From a bacterium (GTDB taxonomy: Bacteria; Cyanobacteriota; Vampirovibrionia; Gastranaerophilales; Gastranaerophilaceae), in assembly GCA_017433195.1 (NCBI GenBank), contig JAFRHR010000040.1:1-60431 (forward strand): a DNA stretch of 60,431 nucleotides. Reading direction: 5' to 3'. Position 1 is the first letter of the stretch. Each line of letters opens with the position of its first letter. The notes below the pieces were generated by a model that was given only the letters and a program-made list of their open reading frames with translations, searched no databases and was not told the origin of the DNA. Below, piece after piece: positions 8,057 to 16,861 of this stretch. The position numbers and the translations under genes are program-made.

Positions 8057-8956
8057 ATGATTGAGTACAGAATACCGAAAAAACTTAAAAAAACTTCTAA
8101 AATTGCGATAGTCTCACTGTCCGGGGCTGTAAAGGATATTGAACCGATTAAACGTGCCGAGAATTTTTTCGGAAACCTCGGATATGATGTCGAACTGAGC
8201 GATTGCCTAATGTATAAAAACAGATATATGGCAGGTTACGACGAAGAGAGAGCGGAAGAACTTCATCATTACTTTTCAAGGGAAGATATTGACGGAATTA
8301 TATGTTCAAGAGGCGGTTACGGGGCTTTAAGACTTATAAATCTTATTGATTACAATTTGATAAAGAATAATCCGAAAGTTTTTGCAGGGTATTCCGACAT
8401 TACAATTTTATCTGCAATGTTTTTGAAAAAAGCCGGTTTAATAACTTATTCTGCACCGATGGCATCGGGTGATTTCGGAGCGGAAGAAGTTTCGCAGTTT
8501 ACTGTTGATAACTTCTTTAAGGCAGTTACGACCGATGATGATTTGAATTTTAAAGCCAAAAAGTTTTATAAATCGGGATATGCCGAGGGAAGAATGTTCG
8601 GCGGAAATTTGGCATCAATTGTTTCTCTCTGCGGTCAGGATTTTATCCCTGATGAAAAATTTATATTCTTCGCGGAAGATGTTTCGGAACCTGTTTATAA
8701 GATAGATAAGATGTTTACACAGTTATTTAATATCCCTGAATTTAAGAAAAATTTATCAGGAATTGTTTTGGGTGAATTTACAAATAATGATAACGAAGAA
8801 TGGCTTGATGAACTGTTTCAGGAATTTGCACAAAACCTTGATATCCCGATATATTCAGGCTTTGAAATAACACATTCTAAAGATAAAATAACAATACCTT
8901 ACGGTCAGAAAGCAAAAATGGAAAACGGGATACTGACAATATTCGGAAACGAATAA
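8057..8956 (+). CDS. LD-carboxypeptidase (peptidase family S66)
   Basis: This 299-residue enzyme matches family S66. SRGGYGALRL is followed by AGYSD, with the nucleophile Ser at 113. Glu207 in AEDVSEP and His273 in EITHSKDKITIPYG complete the Ser-Glu-His triad at the expected spacing. Family members remove the terminal D-Ala from murein tetrapeptides during peptidoglycan recycling; no signal peptide is present, consistent with a cytosolic enzyme. The start is placed at the ATG at 8057, which begins IEYRIPKKL. An upstream in-frame codon at 7946 lies deep inside dnaX. No good ribosome binding site is visible in the 23-base gap, so the message may be nearly leaderless. Confidence 0.85.
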   Translation: MIEYRIPKKLKKTSKIAIVSLSGAVKDIEPIKRAENFFGNLGYDVELSDCLMYKNRYMAGYDEERAEELHHYFSREDIDGIICSRGGYGALRLINLIDYNLIKNNPKVFAGYSDITILSAMFLKKAGLITYSAPMASGDFGAEEVSQFTVDNFFKAVTTDDDLNFKAKKFYKSGYAEGRMFGGNLASIVSLCGQDFIPDEKFIFFAEDVSEPVYKIDKMFTQLFNIPEFKKNLSGIVLGEFTNNDNEEWLDELFQEFAQNLDIPIYSGFEITHSKDKITIPYGQKAKMENGILTIFGNE

Positions 8957-9010
8957 TTTACCTTAGTTTATTCTTGTGTTATAACTTTTTTGTCAGTTAA
9001 GGAGAAAAAA

Positions 9011-9484
9011 ATGAAAACTGCAATATATGCGGGAAGTTTTGATCCCGTCACTTACGGACATTTAGACGTTTTAAAATCAGGAGCGGAAATTTTTGACAAG
9101 GTTATAATTGCCGTTTCAAGAAATATAAAGAAAAAAGGGTTTTTAACAGTTGAAGAACGTGTTGAACTCATAAAACAGGCAGTTTCTAATATAAAAAATG
9201 TTGAAGTTGCAAGTTTTGACGGATTAACAGTTGATTTTGCGAAGAGAAACAATGCAAAATTTCTTTTAAGAGGGTTGAGAGCCGTTTCCGATTATGAATA
9301 TGAAATGCAGTTATCACAGACAAATCAAAAACTTTCACCGGATATAAAAACCGTATTTTTAATAACAAAACCGGAATACAGTTTTATATCTTCGAGTACG
9401 GTAAGAGAGATTTATTATAACAACGGAGAAATTTCACAATTTGTTCCGAAGTGTGTCGAAGATTATCTGAAATCAAAAAAATAG
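9011..9484 (+). CDS. coaD: Phosphopantetheine adenylyltransferase
   Basis: This 157-residue protein carries the nucleotidyltransferase motif GSFDPVTYGHLD near residue 9 and ISSSTVREI near 128, both diagnostic of CoaD. It transfers AMP from ATP to 4'-phosphopantetheine, the penultimate step of coenzyme A synthesis. TAAGGAGAAAAAA precedes the ATG at 9011, so an earlier in-frame codon at 8990 is rejected. Length is normal. coaX (pantothenate kinase) lies elsewhere in this window at 55137. Confidence 0.95.
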   Translation: MKTAIYAGSFDPVTYGHLDVLKSGAEIFDKVIIAVSRNIKKKGFLTVEERVELIKQAVSNIKNVEVASFDGLTVDFAKRNNAKFLLRGLRAVSDYEYEMQLSQTNQKLSPDIKTVFLITKPEYSFISSSTVREIYYNNGEISQFVPKCVEDYLKSKK

Positions 9485-9495
9485 CATGGGTTTAT

Positions 9496-9525
9496 TTGAC
9501 TTTTCAACTTTATTTGTCGTAAAAT
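9496..9525 (+). promoter_or_regulatory. Sigma-70-type promoter
   Basis: TTGACT (9496-9501), an 18-base spacer and TAAAAT (9520-9525) lie just before the coiled-coil gene at 9551. It is one of the best consensus matches in the window. Confidence 0.6.
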
Positions 9526-9550
9526 ATTGCTAACACAGGGGAAAGAAAAA

Positions 9551-10147
9551 ATGCAACAACAAAATGGAATATATGAACTTTTAAGAAATCTGGAAGAGAC
9601 AGTTGATAAGGGGTTTCACCTTTTATCGAATTATCTGGTAGTTGTAAAAAAAGATGCGATAGAAGAAATTCTTGACAGAATTTATGCATCATTACCGACA
9701 GAAGTACAGGAAGCAAGAGCTTTATTGAGACGCCGTGAAGAATTACAGCTTGAAGCACAACAGAGAGCTGAAAAAATAATTTCTGATGCACAGGCAGAAG
9801 CAAGCAGATATTTAAGCGAATCAGAGTTGATACAGGCAGTAAAGAAAGAAGCCGGAAAAGTAAAAGAACAAGTGATGGCTGACTGCAACGAAATAAAGAG
9901 AAAAGCACTTGATGATGCTGAAAACTTAAGAATACAGGCAACTGACGAAGCATTAAGAATAAAAGACGGGGCATCAGCATATGCTGAAGAACTTTTGGTT
10001 AACCTTGAACAATGTCTGAACAAACTTCAGCAGGAAGTTAAAAACGGACAGGTTGTACTTGAAAAGAGACGTTCGGAATCAAGCTTTGATGCAATAAAAT
10101 CAAGTTATAATAACGAACAGTATGCACAAAGCTACGATGCAAACTAA
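9551..10147 (+). CDS. Coiled-coil protein (DivIVA/ATP-synthase-b-like appearance)
   Basis: This 198-residue protein is almost entirely charged and helical. A short N-terminal region (GIYELLRNLEETVDKGF ... VVVKKDAIEEILDRIYASLP) resembles the start of coiled-coil division-site proteins. About 130 residues of Glu/Lys/Ala heptads follow. There is no membrane segment, so it is not a true F0 b subunit despite the resemblance. As I recall, proteins of this type also sit next to coaD in Cyanobacteria, which would support the lineage call. A role in cell-division scaffolding is only a guess. The start at 9551 follows AGGGGAAAG, and a good promoter is present. Confidence 0.65.
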   Translation: MQQQNGIYELLRNLEETVDKGFHLLSNYLVVVKKDAIEEILDRIYASLPTEVQEARALLRRREELQLEAQQRAEKIISDAQAEASRYLSESELIQAVKKEAGKVKEQVMADCNEIKRKALDDAENLRIQATDEALRIKDGASAYAEELLVNLEQCLNKLQQEVKNGQVVLEKRRSESSFDAIKSSYNNEQYAQSYDAN

Positions 10148-10160
10148 TTAAAGGTTTTTT

Positions 10161-10838
10161 ATGAAACTTAAAGGGTTCACTTTAGCGGAAGTTATAATTA
10201 CATTAACCATAATCGGTGTTGTTGCGGCAATTACAATGCCTGTAATTAATGTTCAAACGGAAGAATCAAAATTTATTTCCCAATTACATAAAGCAGAAAA
10301 CAGTTTAAATACTGCAATAAAACTAGCTGCACTTGATAATGACAATTTACCTGTTAAACATTGGAAAACTTTTGCTGACGCAACAGACGAAACAGGAAGA
10401 ATAGACGCATTTAAAAACGCTTTAATGGCTCAAATGAATATCATTAATAATTGTTCTAATATTAATGAGTGTCTTTATTCAGGTAAATACAATAATCTTA
10501 AGAAAACAGAAGTTGAAGATACCAACTGGAAACCGGCTACTGCTACATGTTTTATAACAAGTGACGGAATTACGTATTGTATTAAAACTGCCGGGGATAA
10601 CGGCAATGGAGAAATATTGGTAGATTTGAATGGCCCGCAAAAACCAAATATTTTTGGAGTTGATTCTTTTAATTTTAATATAAACGGATTAAATAAAAGT
10701 ATTAACGCACAGAATGAGCTAACTCTTTGTGATATAAACAGTAGTTCAAACGAGGCTATAAAAAACGGATTAGGATGCACAGAATGGGCTCTGCGCAAAG
10801 GCAATATGGATTACAGAAGAAAAACCGTTAGTTGGTGA
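10161..10838 (+). CDS. Type IV pilin-like / pseudopilin protein
   Basis: The N-terminus MKLKGFTLAEVIITLTIIG is a class III signal. Prepilin peptidase would cut after Gly5 and leave Phe1, with Glu at mature position 5. The hydrophobic helix continues to about residue 25, and a globular domain with several Cys (TCFITSDGITYC) follows. It is either a type II secretion pseudopilin or a minor type IV pilin; no assembly genes are nearby to decide. It starts 13 bases after the coiled-coil gene with AAAGG ahead of it, so it may share that promoter. Length is 225 residues. Confidence 0.85.
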   Translation: MKLKGFTLAEVIITLTIIGVVAAITMPVINVQTEESKFISQLHKAENSLNTAIKLAALDNDNLPVKHWKTFADATDETGRIDAFKNALMAQMNIINNCSNINECLYSGKYNNLKKTEVEDTNWKPATATCFITSDGITYCIKTAGDNGNGEILVDLNGPQKPNIFGVDSFNFNINGLNKSINAQNELTLCDINSSSNEAIKNGLGCTEWALRKGNMDYRRKTVSW

Positions 10839-10842
10839 TATT

Positions 10843-10912
10843 TCCCCTCTGCTAACAGGAGAGGGTGCGGCAGCGGGTGTTGCGTAAGCAACATAGTCTG
10901 CCGAGGGTGAGG
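10843..10912. repeat. Palindromic intergenic element
   Basis: CCCCTCT...AGAGGG, CGGCAG...CTGCCG and the tight hairpin TTGC-GTAA-GCAA form a compact nested fold directly after the pseudopilin stop. I saw no other copy in this window. Confidence 0.5.
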
Positions 10913-10953
10913 TTTTAATCTAATAATCAACTAATTATTCAAAATAATTTACA

Positions 10954-10988
10954 AAAAAGAGGTTATCTTTTCAGATAACCTCTTTTTA
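10954..10988. terminator. Bidirectional terminator
   Basis: AAAAAAGAGGTTATC and GATAACCTCTTTTT pair around TTTTCA. The A-run and T-run let it work for both the pseudopilin transcript and the convergent small gene at 11004-11450. Confidence 0.85.
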
Positions 10989-11003
10989 TTATGTTTTTTA
11001 AAA

Positions 11004-11450
11004 TTAATTTCTGTCGTGACCTGTACGCCATTTGTGGTCTAAGTCAGCGCCTCTGTCGTTTGCATTGAGTTTTGCTTTTACAAGTTCAATAGCCAAAATA
11101 CCCACACCAACTGCAGCTGCTGCAACCTTGTTACCTTTTGTAAGAACTTCAGGAGCTTTCTTTATGGTATTTTTAAGAGCCAAAGCACCTAATGTAGCAG
11201 CACCGCCAACTGCACCAACAGCAGTACCTTTTACGGCTCCGCCAAGCATATAGCCTGTTGTTATAAAGAATTTACGGATATTAATAAAGCCTTCTTTAAG
11301 ACGGTTAAAGAAACCTTTCTTTTCCTTAGGCATTTCAGCAGTTTCGTAATACTTCGGTAAAACCTGTTCTTCAGCTGATATTGGTTTTGTTGCTTCAGCG
11401 GCTCTGAAACTTGTTATTGCATTAACCGAATTTATTGCACCTATTGACAT
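11004..11450 (-). CDS. Small membrane protein with N-terminal SFRA motif
   Basis: This 148-residue protein has a short N-terminus with AITSFRAAEA at 11-20. A charged linker, a basic amphipathic segment (KKGFFNRLKEGFINIRKFF), a Gly/Ala-rich stretch (GGAVKGTAVGAVGGAATLGA), a second hydrophobic helix (NKVAAAAVGVGILAIELV) and a charged tail follow. The layout of motif, linker, glycine-zipper-like region, membrane helix and tail matches the protein at 58704-59204, although little sequence is shared. The function is unknown; an inner-membrane or membrane-associated role is likely. AAGGAAG precedes the ATG. Upstream are three TTTACAAT boxes at an exact 10-bp period, treated as a separate feature. 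Confidence 0.75.
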   Translation of the reverse strand: MSIGAINSVNAITSFRAAEATKPISAEEQVLPKYYETAEMPKEKKGFFNRLKEGFINIRKFFITTGYMLGGAVKGTAVGAVGGAATLGALALKNTIKKAPEVLTKGNKVAAAAVGVGILAIELVKAKLNANDRGADLDHKWRTGHDRN

Positions 11451-11480
11451 AAATCCACTTCCTTTTGTTAACTACACTTA

Positions 11481-11558
11481 CCTATATTAAAAGTCAAAAA
11501 CATGATTTTTTGTCACTATGACGGTAATATTTTACAATATTTTACAATTATTTACAAT
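11481..11558 (-). promoter_or_regulatory. Three HLR1-like boxes and -10-like element
   Basis: Plus-strand TTTACAAT occurs at 11531-11538, 11541-11548 and 11551-11558, spaced exactly 10 bp. This fits the published HLR1 pattern (G/T)TTACA(T/A)(T/A)-N2-repeat bound by the cyanobacterial response regulator RpaB. On the transcribed orientation, ACTTTTAATATAGG begins at 11495, 36 bases after the nearest box. The same layout precedes 54848 and 58704. Confidence 0.6.
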
Positions 11559-11598
11559 TGTTTTTTAAGGAAAATTACACATATTTATATACATAAAT

Positions 11599-11683
11599 GA
11601 TACCCTTCCCCTACCTTCCCTAATTAGGGAAGGAGCCGGTTGTTATTGAGCTGCTGCGAAATATACAACAGCGGATGGGTATC
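11599..11683 (+). repeat. Structured repeat family R3, copy a
   Basis: GATACCC (11599-11605) pairs with GGGTATC (11677-11683). Inside are the palindrome CCTTCCCTAATTAGGGAAGG and the block GCGAAATATACAACAGCGGA. Three other copies lie at 15219, 49623 and 54623. Confidence 0.8.
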
Positions 11684-11732
11684 AAACCTGCAAACTAACG
11701 AAATATAGTTTTATACCCATTTATTTACCCCT

Positions 11733-12479
11733 TTAACTTGTGATGCCAAGACCAAAGATTGCAAAATCGTATTTAACCGGATCTTCGGGACAGTACTTTT
11801 TAAGATTTGAAGTCAGCTCCAAAACAGCCTGAAAATCGTTGCTTTTTCTTGTCAAAAGTCCCATTTCTCTTGAAAGTCTTGCGACATGGACATCTAAGGG
11901 AATTAATAGTTCGCTTTGCGGAATAAAATCCCATATCCCCAAATCAACGGGCGGTTTTCTGACCATCCACCTTAAAAACATGTTTAATCTTTTCATTGCA
12001 CCGCCTTTTTTCGGATTGGGCAAAAGATGATAGAATCCTTGAGAAAATCCTTTTCCGACATTTGAATAGAAATAATCAACAACCCCGACAAAGGTCGAAT
12101 AAATCGTTTTATCAACATTGTAAGAGTATTCAAACAATTCTTTCAGCCCGCCATTTTCCGTGTAGAGTTTATTCAGAATTCTTATTAGTTCAATTATGTC
12201 TTTATCCTTGGAAAACCTGTAATAAAGCCCATTCAGAACTTTGTAATCCGGATTATTTATAAATTCATAAGGCGAATTATCCATTCTATCAAACAAATCG
12301 TTCAGAAAATTTATAAACAGTTTTCTGTTTCCGTAAGCAAACAAAGATGCTATAAAAGCATACAATTCTTTATCTTTTACCCCTGCGCCTTTGTGCATAA
12401 ATTGGCACGGGTCATTATTTATAAAACTTTCGGTTTCATATTTTTTTGCAAGTGCGTCAAGTTTTGATTTCGTAATCAT
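11733..12479 (-). CDS. TIGR02757/DUF2400 family protein
   Basis: This 248-residue protein shows the family landmarks FINNDPCQFMHKG and ASLFAYGNRK, then PLDVHVARLSREMGLL in the C-terminal half. The family is conserved in many bacteria, mostly alpha-helical and without an established activity; the C-terminal segment recalls helix-hairpin-helix DNA glycosylases, but I see no catalytic Lys/Asp pair I can assign. Its ATG shares one base with the gyrA stop (TAATG), so it is translationally coupled to gyrA. A DNA-related role is inferred from that coupling only. Confidence 0.8.
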   Translation of the reverse strand: MITKSKLDALAKKYETESFINNDPCQFMHKGAGVKDKELYAFIASLFAYGNRKLFINFLNDLFDRMDNSPYEFINNPDYKVLNGLYYRFSKDKDIIELIRILNKLYTENGGLKELFEYSYNVDKTIYSTFVGVVDYFYSNVGKGFSQGFYHLLPNPKKGGAMKRLNMFLRWMVRKPPVDLGIWDFIPQSELLIPLDVHVARLSREMGLLTRKSNDFQAVLELTSNLKKYCPEDPVKYDFAIFGLGITS

Positions 12480-15058
12480 TATTCTTCTGTATTGTTATCC
12501 GTAAGATTTAATTCGTCAAGCAGAGAGGTTTGTTTGCTTTCAACCTGAACTTCTGCTGAAACCTCATCTGACGGAGTGTAATTTTTAACGCTTTCGTCTT
12601 CATCAGGGTTCACGATTTTGTTTACGGAAACGACCGTATCATTATCAACAAGATTTTGAGCTCTTACACCTGTTGCAGGTCTGCCCTGACAAGAAATTGC
12701 ACCTGAATTCATTCTTGTAACAATTCCGTTTGCGGTTACGAGCATAATGTCGTCTGATGCGTTTACGATAGTCAAAGCAACCAATCTTGATTGTGAAGAT
12801 TTAAACTTAGTTGCGATTAAACCGATTCCGCCTCTGTTTTGAGTTCTAAATTCTGATAACTTAGTTCTCTTTCCGAAACCGTCAGAAGTTACAACGAGCA
12901 GGTCTGCATCGTAGTTTTTCGGAACGATATCGCATCCGACAATTGAGTCGCCTGAACGCAATTTCATTGATGTAACACCTCTTGCACTTCTGCCCAAAGG
13001 TCTTAAATCACATATCGGGAATCTTATTGCCATACCGCAGGATGTACCGATAATTATTTCATCGTTTGCATTTGAAAGTTTAACCCAGTTTAATTTATCA
13101 CCTTCTTCAAGTGTAATTGCGATAATTCCGCTCTTTCTTATACTTGAGAAGTTATCTAATTCAATTCTCTTAATGTAACCTTTTTGAGTTAACATTATTA
13201 AGTTCAAATCGTGTGAGAATGTGCTTACAGGAACAACTGCCGTAATCTTTTCGTCCTGTTCTATCGGAAGAACGTTAACGATAGGCAAGCCCTTAGATTG
13301 ACGTCCGCCTTCAGGGAAGTCATAAACGTTCAGACTGTAAACAGTACCTTTTGAACTGAAGAACAACACTTTATCGTGCATCATTGCAGTAAAGAAGTGC
13401 TGAATATCATCGTCTTCTTTTGTCTTAATACCTGATTTACCACGTGTTGCACGGTTTTGACGTTCAAACGTATCAAGACTTATTCTCTTTAAGTATCCCT
13501 GATGTGTAATAAATACTGCCATCGGAGTGTTCGGAGTTAAGTCTTCAATTGTAACTTCACCCTGTTCAGGAACGATTTGAGTCTTTCTGTCATCGCCGTA
13601 TTTTTCTTTATCTTCAAGCAATTCTGTTTTGATTATGTTCAGAACTTTTTGTCTGTCAGCCAAAATTGCTTCATATTCTTTGATTTTGTTCATCAAGTCT
13701 TCATATTCGGCTTTGATTTTATCCTGTTCCAATCCTGTTAATTTTCTTAACTGCATTTCAAGGATTGCGTTAGCCTGATCTTCATCTAAGCCAAATCTGT
13801 TCATTAAACCGACTCTTGCATCGTCCGTTGTTTTTGATTTCTTGATTAATTCAATAACTTCGTCTAATGCATTCAGGGCGATTAACAAACCTGCCAAAAT
13901 ATGAGCTCTGATTTTCGCTTTCTTTAAGAAGAATTCTGTTCTTCTTGTAACGATTTCAACTCTGTGTTCAACAAATTCGTTTAATACGTCTAATAAATTC
14001 ATTAAACGAGGCTGCTTGCCGCATAATGCGAGCATGTTTACACCGAATGTTGTTGATAATTGAGTATATTTGAATAAATTGTTTTTAACGACTTCAGGTT
14101 TTGCGTCACGTTTAAGTTCGATAACGATACGCATACCTTCTCTGTCGGATTCGTCACGGATGTCTGAAATACCGACTATTCTCTGTTCCTTAACCAAATC
14201 AGCGATTTTTTCGATTAACATTGCTTTGTTAACCTGATAAGGAATTTCGGTAATTATAATTGCGGTTCTTGCCTGACGACCGCCTCCGCCTGCAATTTCT
14301 TCTATTGTTGCAACTGCAGACATCTTGATTGAGCCTCTGCCTGTTTCGTAAGCCTGTTTAATATCGTTTAAGCCTACAATAGTTGCCGCTGTCGGAAAAT
14401 CAGGACCTTTAATGTGCTCCATTAAACCTGAAACAGTTATATTCGGGTTATCAATTAAAGCGATAAGTCCGTCAACTACTTCGCAAAGGTTGTGAGGAGG
14501 AATGTTTGTAGCCATACCGACCGCAATACCTGAAACACCGTTTAAGAGTAACATCGGTAATCTTACAGGTAATACTGATGGTTCTTCCAATGAACCATCA
14601 AAGTTCGGAACGAAATCAACCGTTTCGCAATCTATATCAGCAAGCATAGACTGTGTAATTTTGTGCATACGTGCTTCTGTATAACGCATTGCGGCTGCAC
14701 CGTCACCGTCAACAGAACCGAAGTTTCCGTGTCCGTCAACCGTCAGGTATCTTGTTGAGAAGTCCTGAGCCATACGAACTAAGGCTTCATAAACGGCAGT
14801 ATCACCGTGCGGGTGGTATTTACCAAGAACTTCACCGACAATTCTCGCACACTTTTTGAACGGTTTGTCAGGTGCCATACCCAATTCGTTCATAGCGAAT
14901 AAAATTCTTCTGTGAACAGGCTTTAAACCGTCTCTAACGTCAGGAAGCGCACGACCGATGATTACACTCATTGCGTAATCGATATATGAACGCTTCATTT
15001 CTTCTCTTATGTTAACCGGAACAATCTTACCTTCCGAAAATATATTTTGTTGACTCAA
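12479..15058 (-). CDS. gyrA: DNA gyrase subunit A
   Basis: GyrA introduces negative supercoils together with GyrB. Counting from an in-frame ATG seven codons upstream, the breakage-reunion Tyr is residue 133 in [25 protein letters not shown] holds Thr94 and Glu98, the positions matching Ser83 and Asp87 of E. coli. The C-terminal beta-pinwheel includes a GyrA-box-like QNRGGIG, which favours gyrase over topoisomerase IV. I place the start at TTG 15058 because AAGGAG lies 7 bases upstream of it. The upstream ATG at 15079 would put this Shine-Dalgarno inside the gene. Length from TTG is about 859 residues. No gyrB is in the window. Confidence 0.93.
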   Translation of the reverse strand: MSQQNIFSEGKIVPVNIREEMKRSYIDYAMSVIIGRALPDVRDGLKPVHRRILFAMNELGMAPDKPFKKCARIVGEVLGKYHPHGDTAVYEALVRMAQDFSTRYLTVDGHGNFGSVDGDGAAAMRYTEARMHKITQSMLADIDCETVDFVPNFDGSLEEPSVLPVRLPMLLLNGVSGIAVGMATNIPPHNLCEVVDGLIALIDNPNITVSGLMEHIKGPDFPTAATIVGLNDIKQAYETGRGSIKMSAVATIEEIAGGGGRQARTAIIITEIPYQVNKAMLIEKIADLVKEQRIVGISDIRDESDREGMRIVIELKRDAKPEVVKNNLFKYTQLSTTFGVNMLALCGKQPRLMNLLDVLNEFVEHRVEIVTRRTEFFLKKAKIRAHILAGLLIALNALDEVIELIKKSKTTDDARVGLMNRFGLDEDQANAILEMQLRKLTGLEQDKIKAEYEDLMNKIKEYEAILADRQKVLNIIKTELLEDKEKYGDDRKTQIVPEQGEVTIEDLTPNTPMAVFITHQGYLKRISLDTFERQNRATRGKSGIKTKEDDDIQHFFTAMMHDKVLFFSSKGTVYSLNVYDFPEGGRQSKGLPIVNVLPIEQDEKITAVVPVSTFSHDLNLIMLTQKGYIKRIELDNFSSIRKSGIIAITLEEGDKLNWVKLSNANDEIIIGTSCGMAIRFPICDLRPLGRSARGVTSMKLRSGDSIVGCDIVPKNYDADLLVVTSDGFGKRTKLSEFRTQNRGGIGLIATKFKSSQSRLVALTIVNASDDIMLVTANGIVTRMNSGAISCQGRPATGVRAQNLVDNDTVVSVNKIVNPDEDESVKNYTPSDEVSAEVQVESKQTSLLDELNLTDNNTEE

Positions 15059-15218
15059 AATGTTTCTCCTTATCCCCAATAACCTTATTATTATTGTATC
15101 ATAAACAAAATTTTTAGGTAATTTTTAACACTAAAAAGGGGTAAATATTAACAATTCTTAAGGTACGGGGGTAAATAAGTATACTTCCTTTTTTTGAATT
15201 ATTTTTCTCTGCAACTTT

Positions 15219-15295
15219 AATACCCACCCGTAGTGCTAAAACAAAAACAAAAGCATTACTCCCTCCCTAATTAGGGAGGGCTGGGGTGGGTAAAT
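15219..15295 (-). repeat. Structured repeat family R3, copy b (inverted)
   Basis: ATACCCACCCG at the left and GGGGTGGGTAAAT at the right form the outer stem, and CCCTCCCTAATTAGGGAGGG is the core palindrome. Relative to the copy at 11599, the core stem reads CCCTCCC/GGGAGGG in place of CCTTCCC/GGGAAGG, so the pairing is kept. Confidence 0.75.
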
Positions 15296-15421
15296 ATCCT
15301 CCTATTTGAAAGAGGACTGCAAACCCCGTCCATATTTCTTGTTTATGATATTGCCAATGTTTTGGAAATAAATATAAATGATTTATTAAAGAACATTTAG
15401 TGTTTTTACATTATTAAAACT

Positions 15422-15545
15422 GTCACCCATGAAATAAATTCAGGGCAGGCTCTGAACTTGTTTCAGGGTCTCATAAACTGTGAGTTGAAAAGTTTAACTT
15501 TTTCTTGTTATGTTTGTAAGATGCTGAAACGAGTTCAGCATGACA
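15422..15545. repeat. R4 palindromic elements (CTGAAC..GTTTCAG type)
   Basis: GTCACCC...ATTCAGGG, CTCTGAACTTGTTTCAGGG and GATGCTGAAACGAGTTCAGC are short palindromes built on TGAA/TTCA. The same type recurs at 48089-48240 and 52922-53127, with stems GCTGAA/TTCAGC, CCTGAA/TTCAGG and CTCTGAA/TTCAGAG. Confidence 0.65.
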
Positions 15546-15573
15546 ATTTAAAAAAATACTATATTATTTACCC

Positions 15574-16173
15574 CTACGGTCTTACTTTTCTGCAGATTTT
15601 TGAAAATTTTTCTGCACCTGCGGAATCAAGCAAGCCGAATTTTTCAAACAGTTTGTTATGAGCAACACTGTCTATATAATACTGCAAACCGTCACTTGTC
15701 GGTCTTTTAAGATCGACCTTATTTCCCGGCATAATGCAGCTTTTGTTAAGTTCCTGCATTTCCCCGACTGTAACCATTTCATGAAGTGTAGAAGTCATTT
15801 TTTCCTTATCTGCATAATAAGTCCTATCATATGTATAAAGATCTTGAATATAAGGCACTTTTGTTTTTGCCATCATTTCATTGTATTCAGCAACAAAATT
15901 TGAATCTTTTGCCAACTGAGTACCTTCAAACATATCCTTAAATGCTACAGAGTCAATCTTGTGCTGCAGCTCCGGGGTTTTTATACCGTAATCATTATGA
16001 ATTTCACCATAAATTGCATCCAATTCCGTTTGCGGTCTTTCTGCCATAATTTCCGTTAATACTCTTTCTCTGTCCTCTGTATTTTTAATTACATCAGGGT
16101 TAGTGCAAGAAGGATTTAATAATGACATTCCGAATGCAACAATACCGCCTACTATATTTCTTACCTGTGACAT
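15574..16173 (-). CDS. Hypothetical envelope protein
   Basis: This 199-residue protein has an N-terminal hydrophobic segment (NIVGGIVAFGMSLLNPSC). The rest is soluble, mostly helical and acidic. The Cys could accept lipid, but Asn-Pro-Ser ahead of it is a poor lipobox. Two segments resemble each other (LQHKIDSVAFKDMFEG and LQYYIDSVAHNKLFEK), indicating an internal duplication of about 95 residues. I recognise no family. The ATG at 16173 is preferred over an in-frame GTG at 16182 because AGGTGAGG stands just ahead of it. A sigma-70-type promoter lies 30 bases upstream. A GGGGTAAAT motif touches the stop codon. Confidence 0.65.
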   Translation of the reverse strand: MSQVRNIVGGIVAFGMSLLNPSCTNPDVIKNTEDRERVLTEIMAERPQTELDAIYGEIHNDYGIKTPELQHKIDSVAFKDMFEGTQLAKDSNFVAEYNEMMAKTKVPYIQDLYTYDRTYYADKEKMTSTLHEMVTVGEMQELNKSCIMPGNKVDLKRPTSDGLQYYIDSVAHNKLFEKFGLLDSAGAEKFSKICRKVRP

Positions 16174-16203
16174 TTTCCTCACCTAATATTTTGTAATATA
16201 CAT

Positions 16204-16231
16204 ATTATATCATGTGAAAAATAATTTTCAA
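16204..16231 (-). promoter_or_regulatory. Sigma-70-type promoter
   Basis: On the minus strand, TTGAAA (16231-16226), a 16-base spacer and TATAAT (16209-16204) precede the hypothetical envelope gene. It sits just after the rplT terminator, so this gene starts its own transcript. Confidence 0.55.
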
Positions 16232-16238
16232 TAAAACA

Positions 16239-16267
16239 AAGCGGGCTGACCGTTGGTCAGCCCGCTT
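16239..16267 (-). terminator. Terminator of the rpmI-rplT operon
   Basis: AAGCGGGCTGACC and GGTCAGCCCGCTT-type arms form a GC-rich stem with a tight loop, followed on the minus strand by TTGTTTTATT. Confidence 0.8.
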
Positions 16268-16286
16268 CAATTGTTGTTTTAAAAAC

Positions 16287-16637
16287 TTACATTGCTGCTT
16301 TAGCGGCTTCCATAACAACTGCAAACGCATCCGGATCGTTAACAGCCAATTCTGCCAACATCTTTCTGTTTACAATGATATTTGCCTTTTTGCAAGCATT
16401 AACAAATCTTGAATAACTCATGCCGTTTTCTCTAACTGCAGCATTAATTCTGATTATCCAAAGTCTTCTCATGTTGCGTTTTGTATTTCTTCTATCACGA
16501 TAAGCATATTTTAATGCTTTCATAACTGCGATATTAGCAACTTTAAAGATTCTGCTTCTTGCACCTTTGAAACTTTTTGCAAGTTTTAATATTTTACTGT
16601 GTCTTTTACGACTGACATTTCCGCGTTTTACTCTCAT
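16287..16637 (-). CDS. rplT: Large ribosomal subunit protein bL20
   Basis: This 116-residue basic protein begins [20 protein letters not shown] and contains the conserved [20 protein letters not shown]. It binds 23S rRNA early in 50S assembly, and in many bacteria it also represses its own operon. AGGAGTG precedes the ATG. It lies 12 bases after rpmI and is followed by a strong terminator. infC, often the first gene of this operon, is not present upstream. Confidence 0.97.
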   Translation of the reverse strand: MRVKRGNVSRKRHSKILKLAKSFKGARSRIFKVANIAVMKALKYAYRDRRNTKRNMRRLWIIRINAAVRENGMSYSRFVNACKKANIIVNRKMLAELAVNDPDAFAVVMEAAKAAM

Positions 16638-16649
16638 TTTTCAACACTC

Positions 16650-16859
16650 CTATCTTGAATACTTTTTGTAAGGTAACTCTTTCGAAATCAAATCTTCGTG
16701 TGTAGAAGAAATCTCTACATCGTTAAAGATTTTACGTTTTCTTGATTCCGATTTGTGTTGAAGCAAATGACCTATTCCGGCATGTCTTCTTTCGATTTTA
16801 CCGCTTGCGGTAACTTTGTAGCGCTTTGCAGCGGCTCTGTGTGTTTTCATTTTTGGCAT
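16650..16859 (-). CDS. rpmI: Large ribosomal subunit protein bL35
   Basis: This 69-residue basic protein starts [20 protein letters not shown] and contains the typical GHLLQHKS segment. It is a 50S ribosomal protein, and AAAAAGGAGATAAG gives a strong ribosome binding site. It is the first gene of the two-gene operon, so its leader is the likely site of bL20 feedback control. Confidence 0.97.
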   Translation of the reverse strand: MPKMKTHRAAAKRYKVTASGKIERRHAGIGHLLQHKSESRKRKIFNDVEISSTHEDLISKELPYKKYSR

Positions 16860-16861
16860 TT

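Larger units (their letters stand above)
15080..15573. other. Non-coding gap with gyrA leader and two repeat families
   Basis: No gene is supportable here. It holds two GGGGTAAAT motifs (near 15134 and 15170), the R3 copy at 15219-15295 and R4-type palindromes at 15422-15545. Short open frames in it are translations of repeat sequence. The gyrA promoter should lie at the left end, but I cannot single out a good match. Confidence 0.6.

Noticed and set aside
9510..9980. 156-codon antisense frame opposite the coiled-coil gene
   Set aside because: It is a shadow of the high-scoring plus-strand gene: Leu-rich translation of reversed Glu/Ala codons, with no start signals.
9551..10147. F0 ATP synthase b subunit
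   Set aside because: The coiled coil looks similar but there is no N-terminal membrane helix and no atp genes nearby.
15458..15661. Open frame containing MLKRVQHDN
   Set aside because: This is the translation of an R4 palindrome, a peptide that recurs wherever such repeats are read through.
15574..16173. Lipoprotein call from the Cys after the hydrophobic N-terminus
   Set aside because: Asn-Pro-Ser before the Cys does not fit a lipobox, so only a generic envelope location is suggested.
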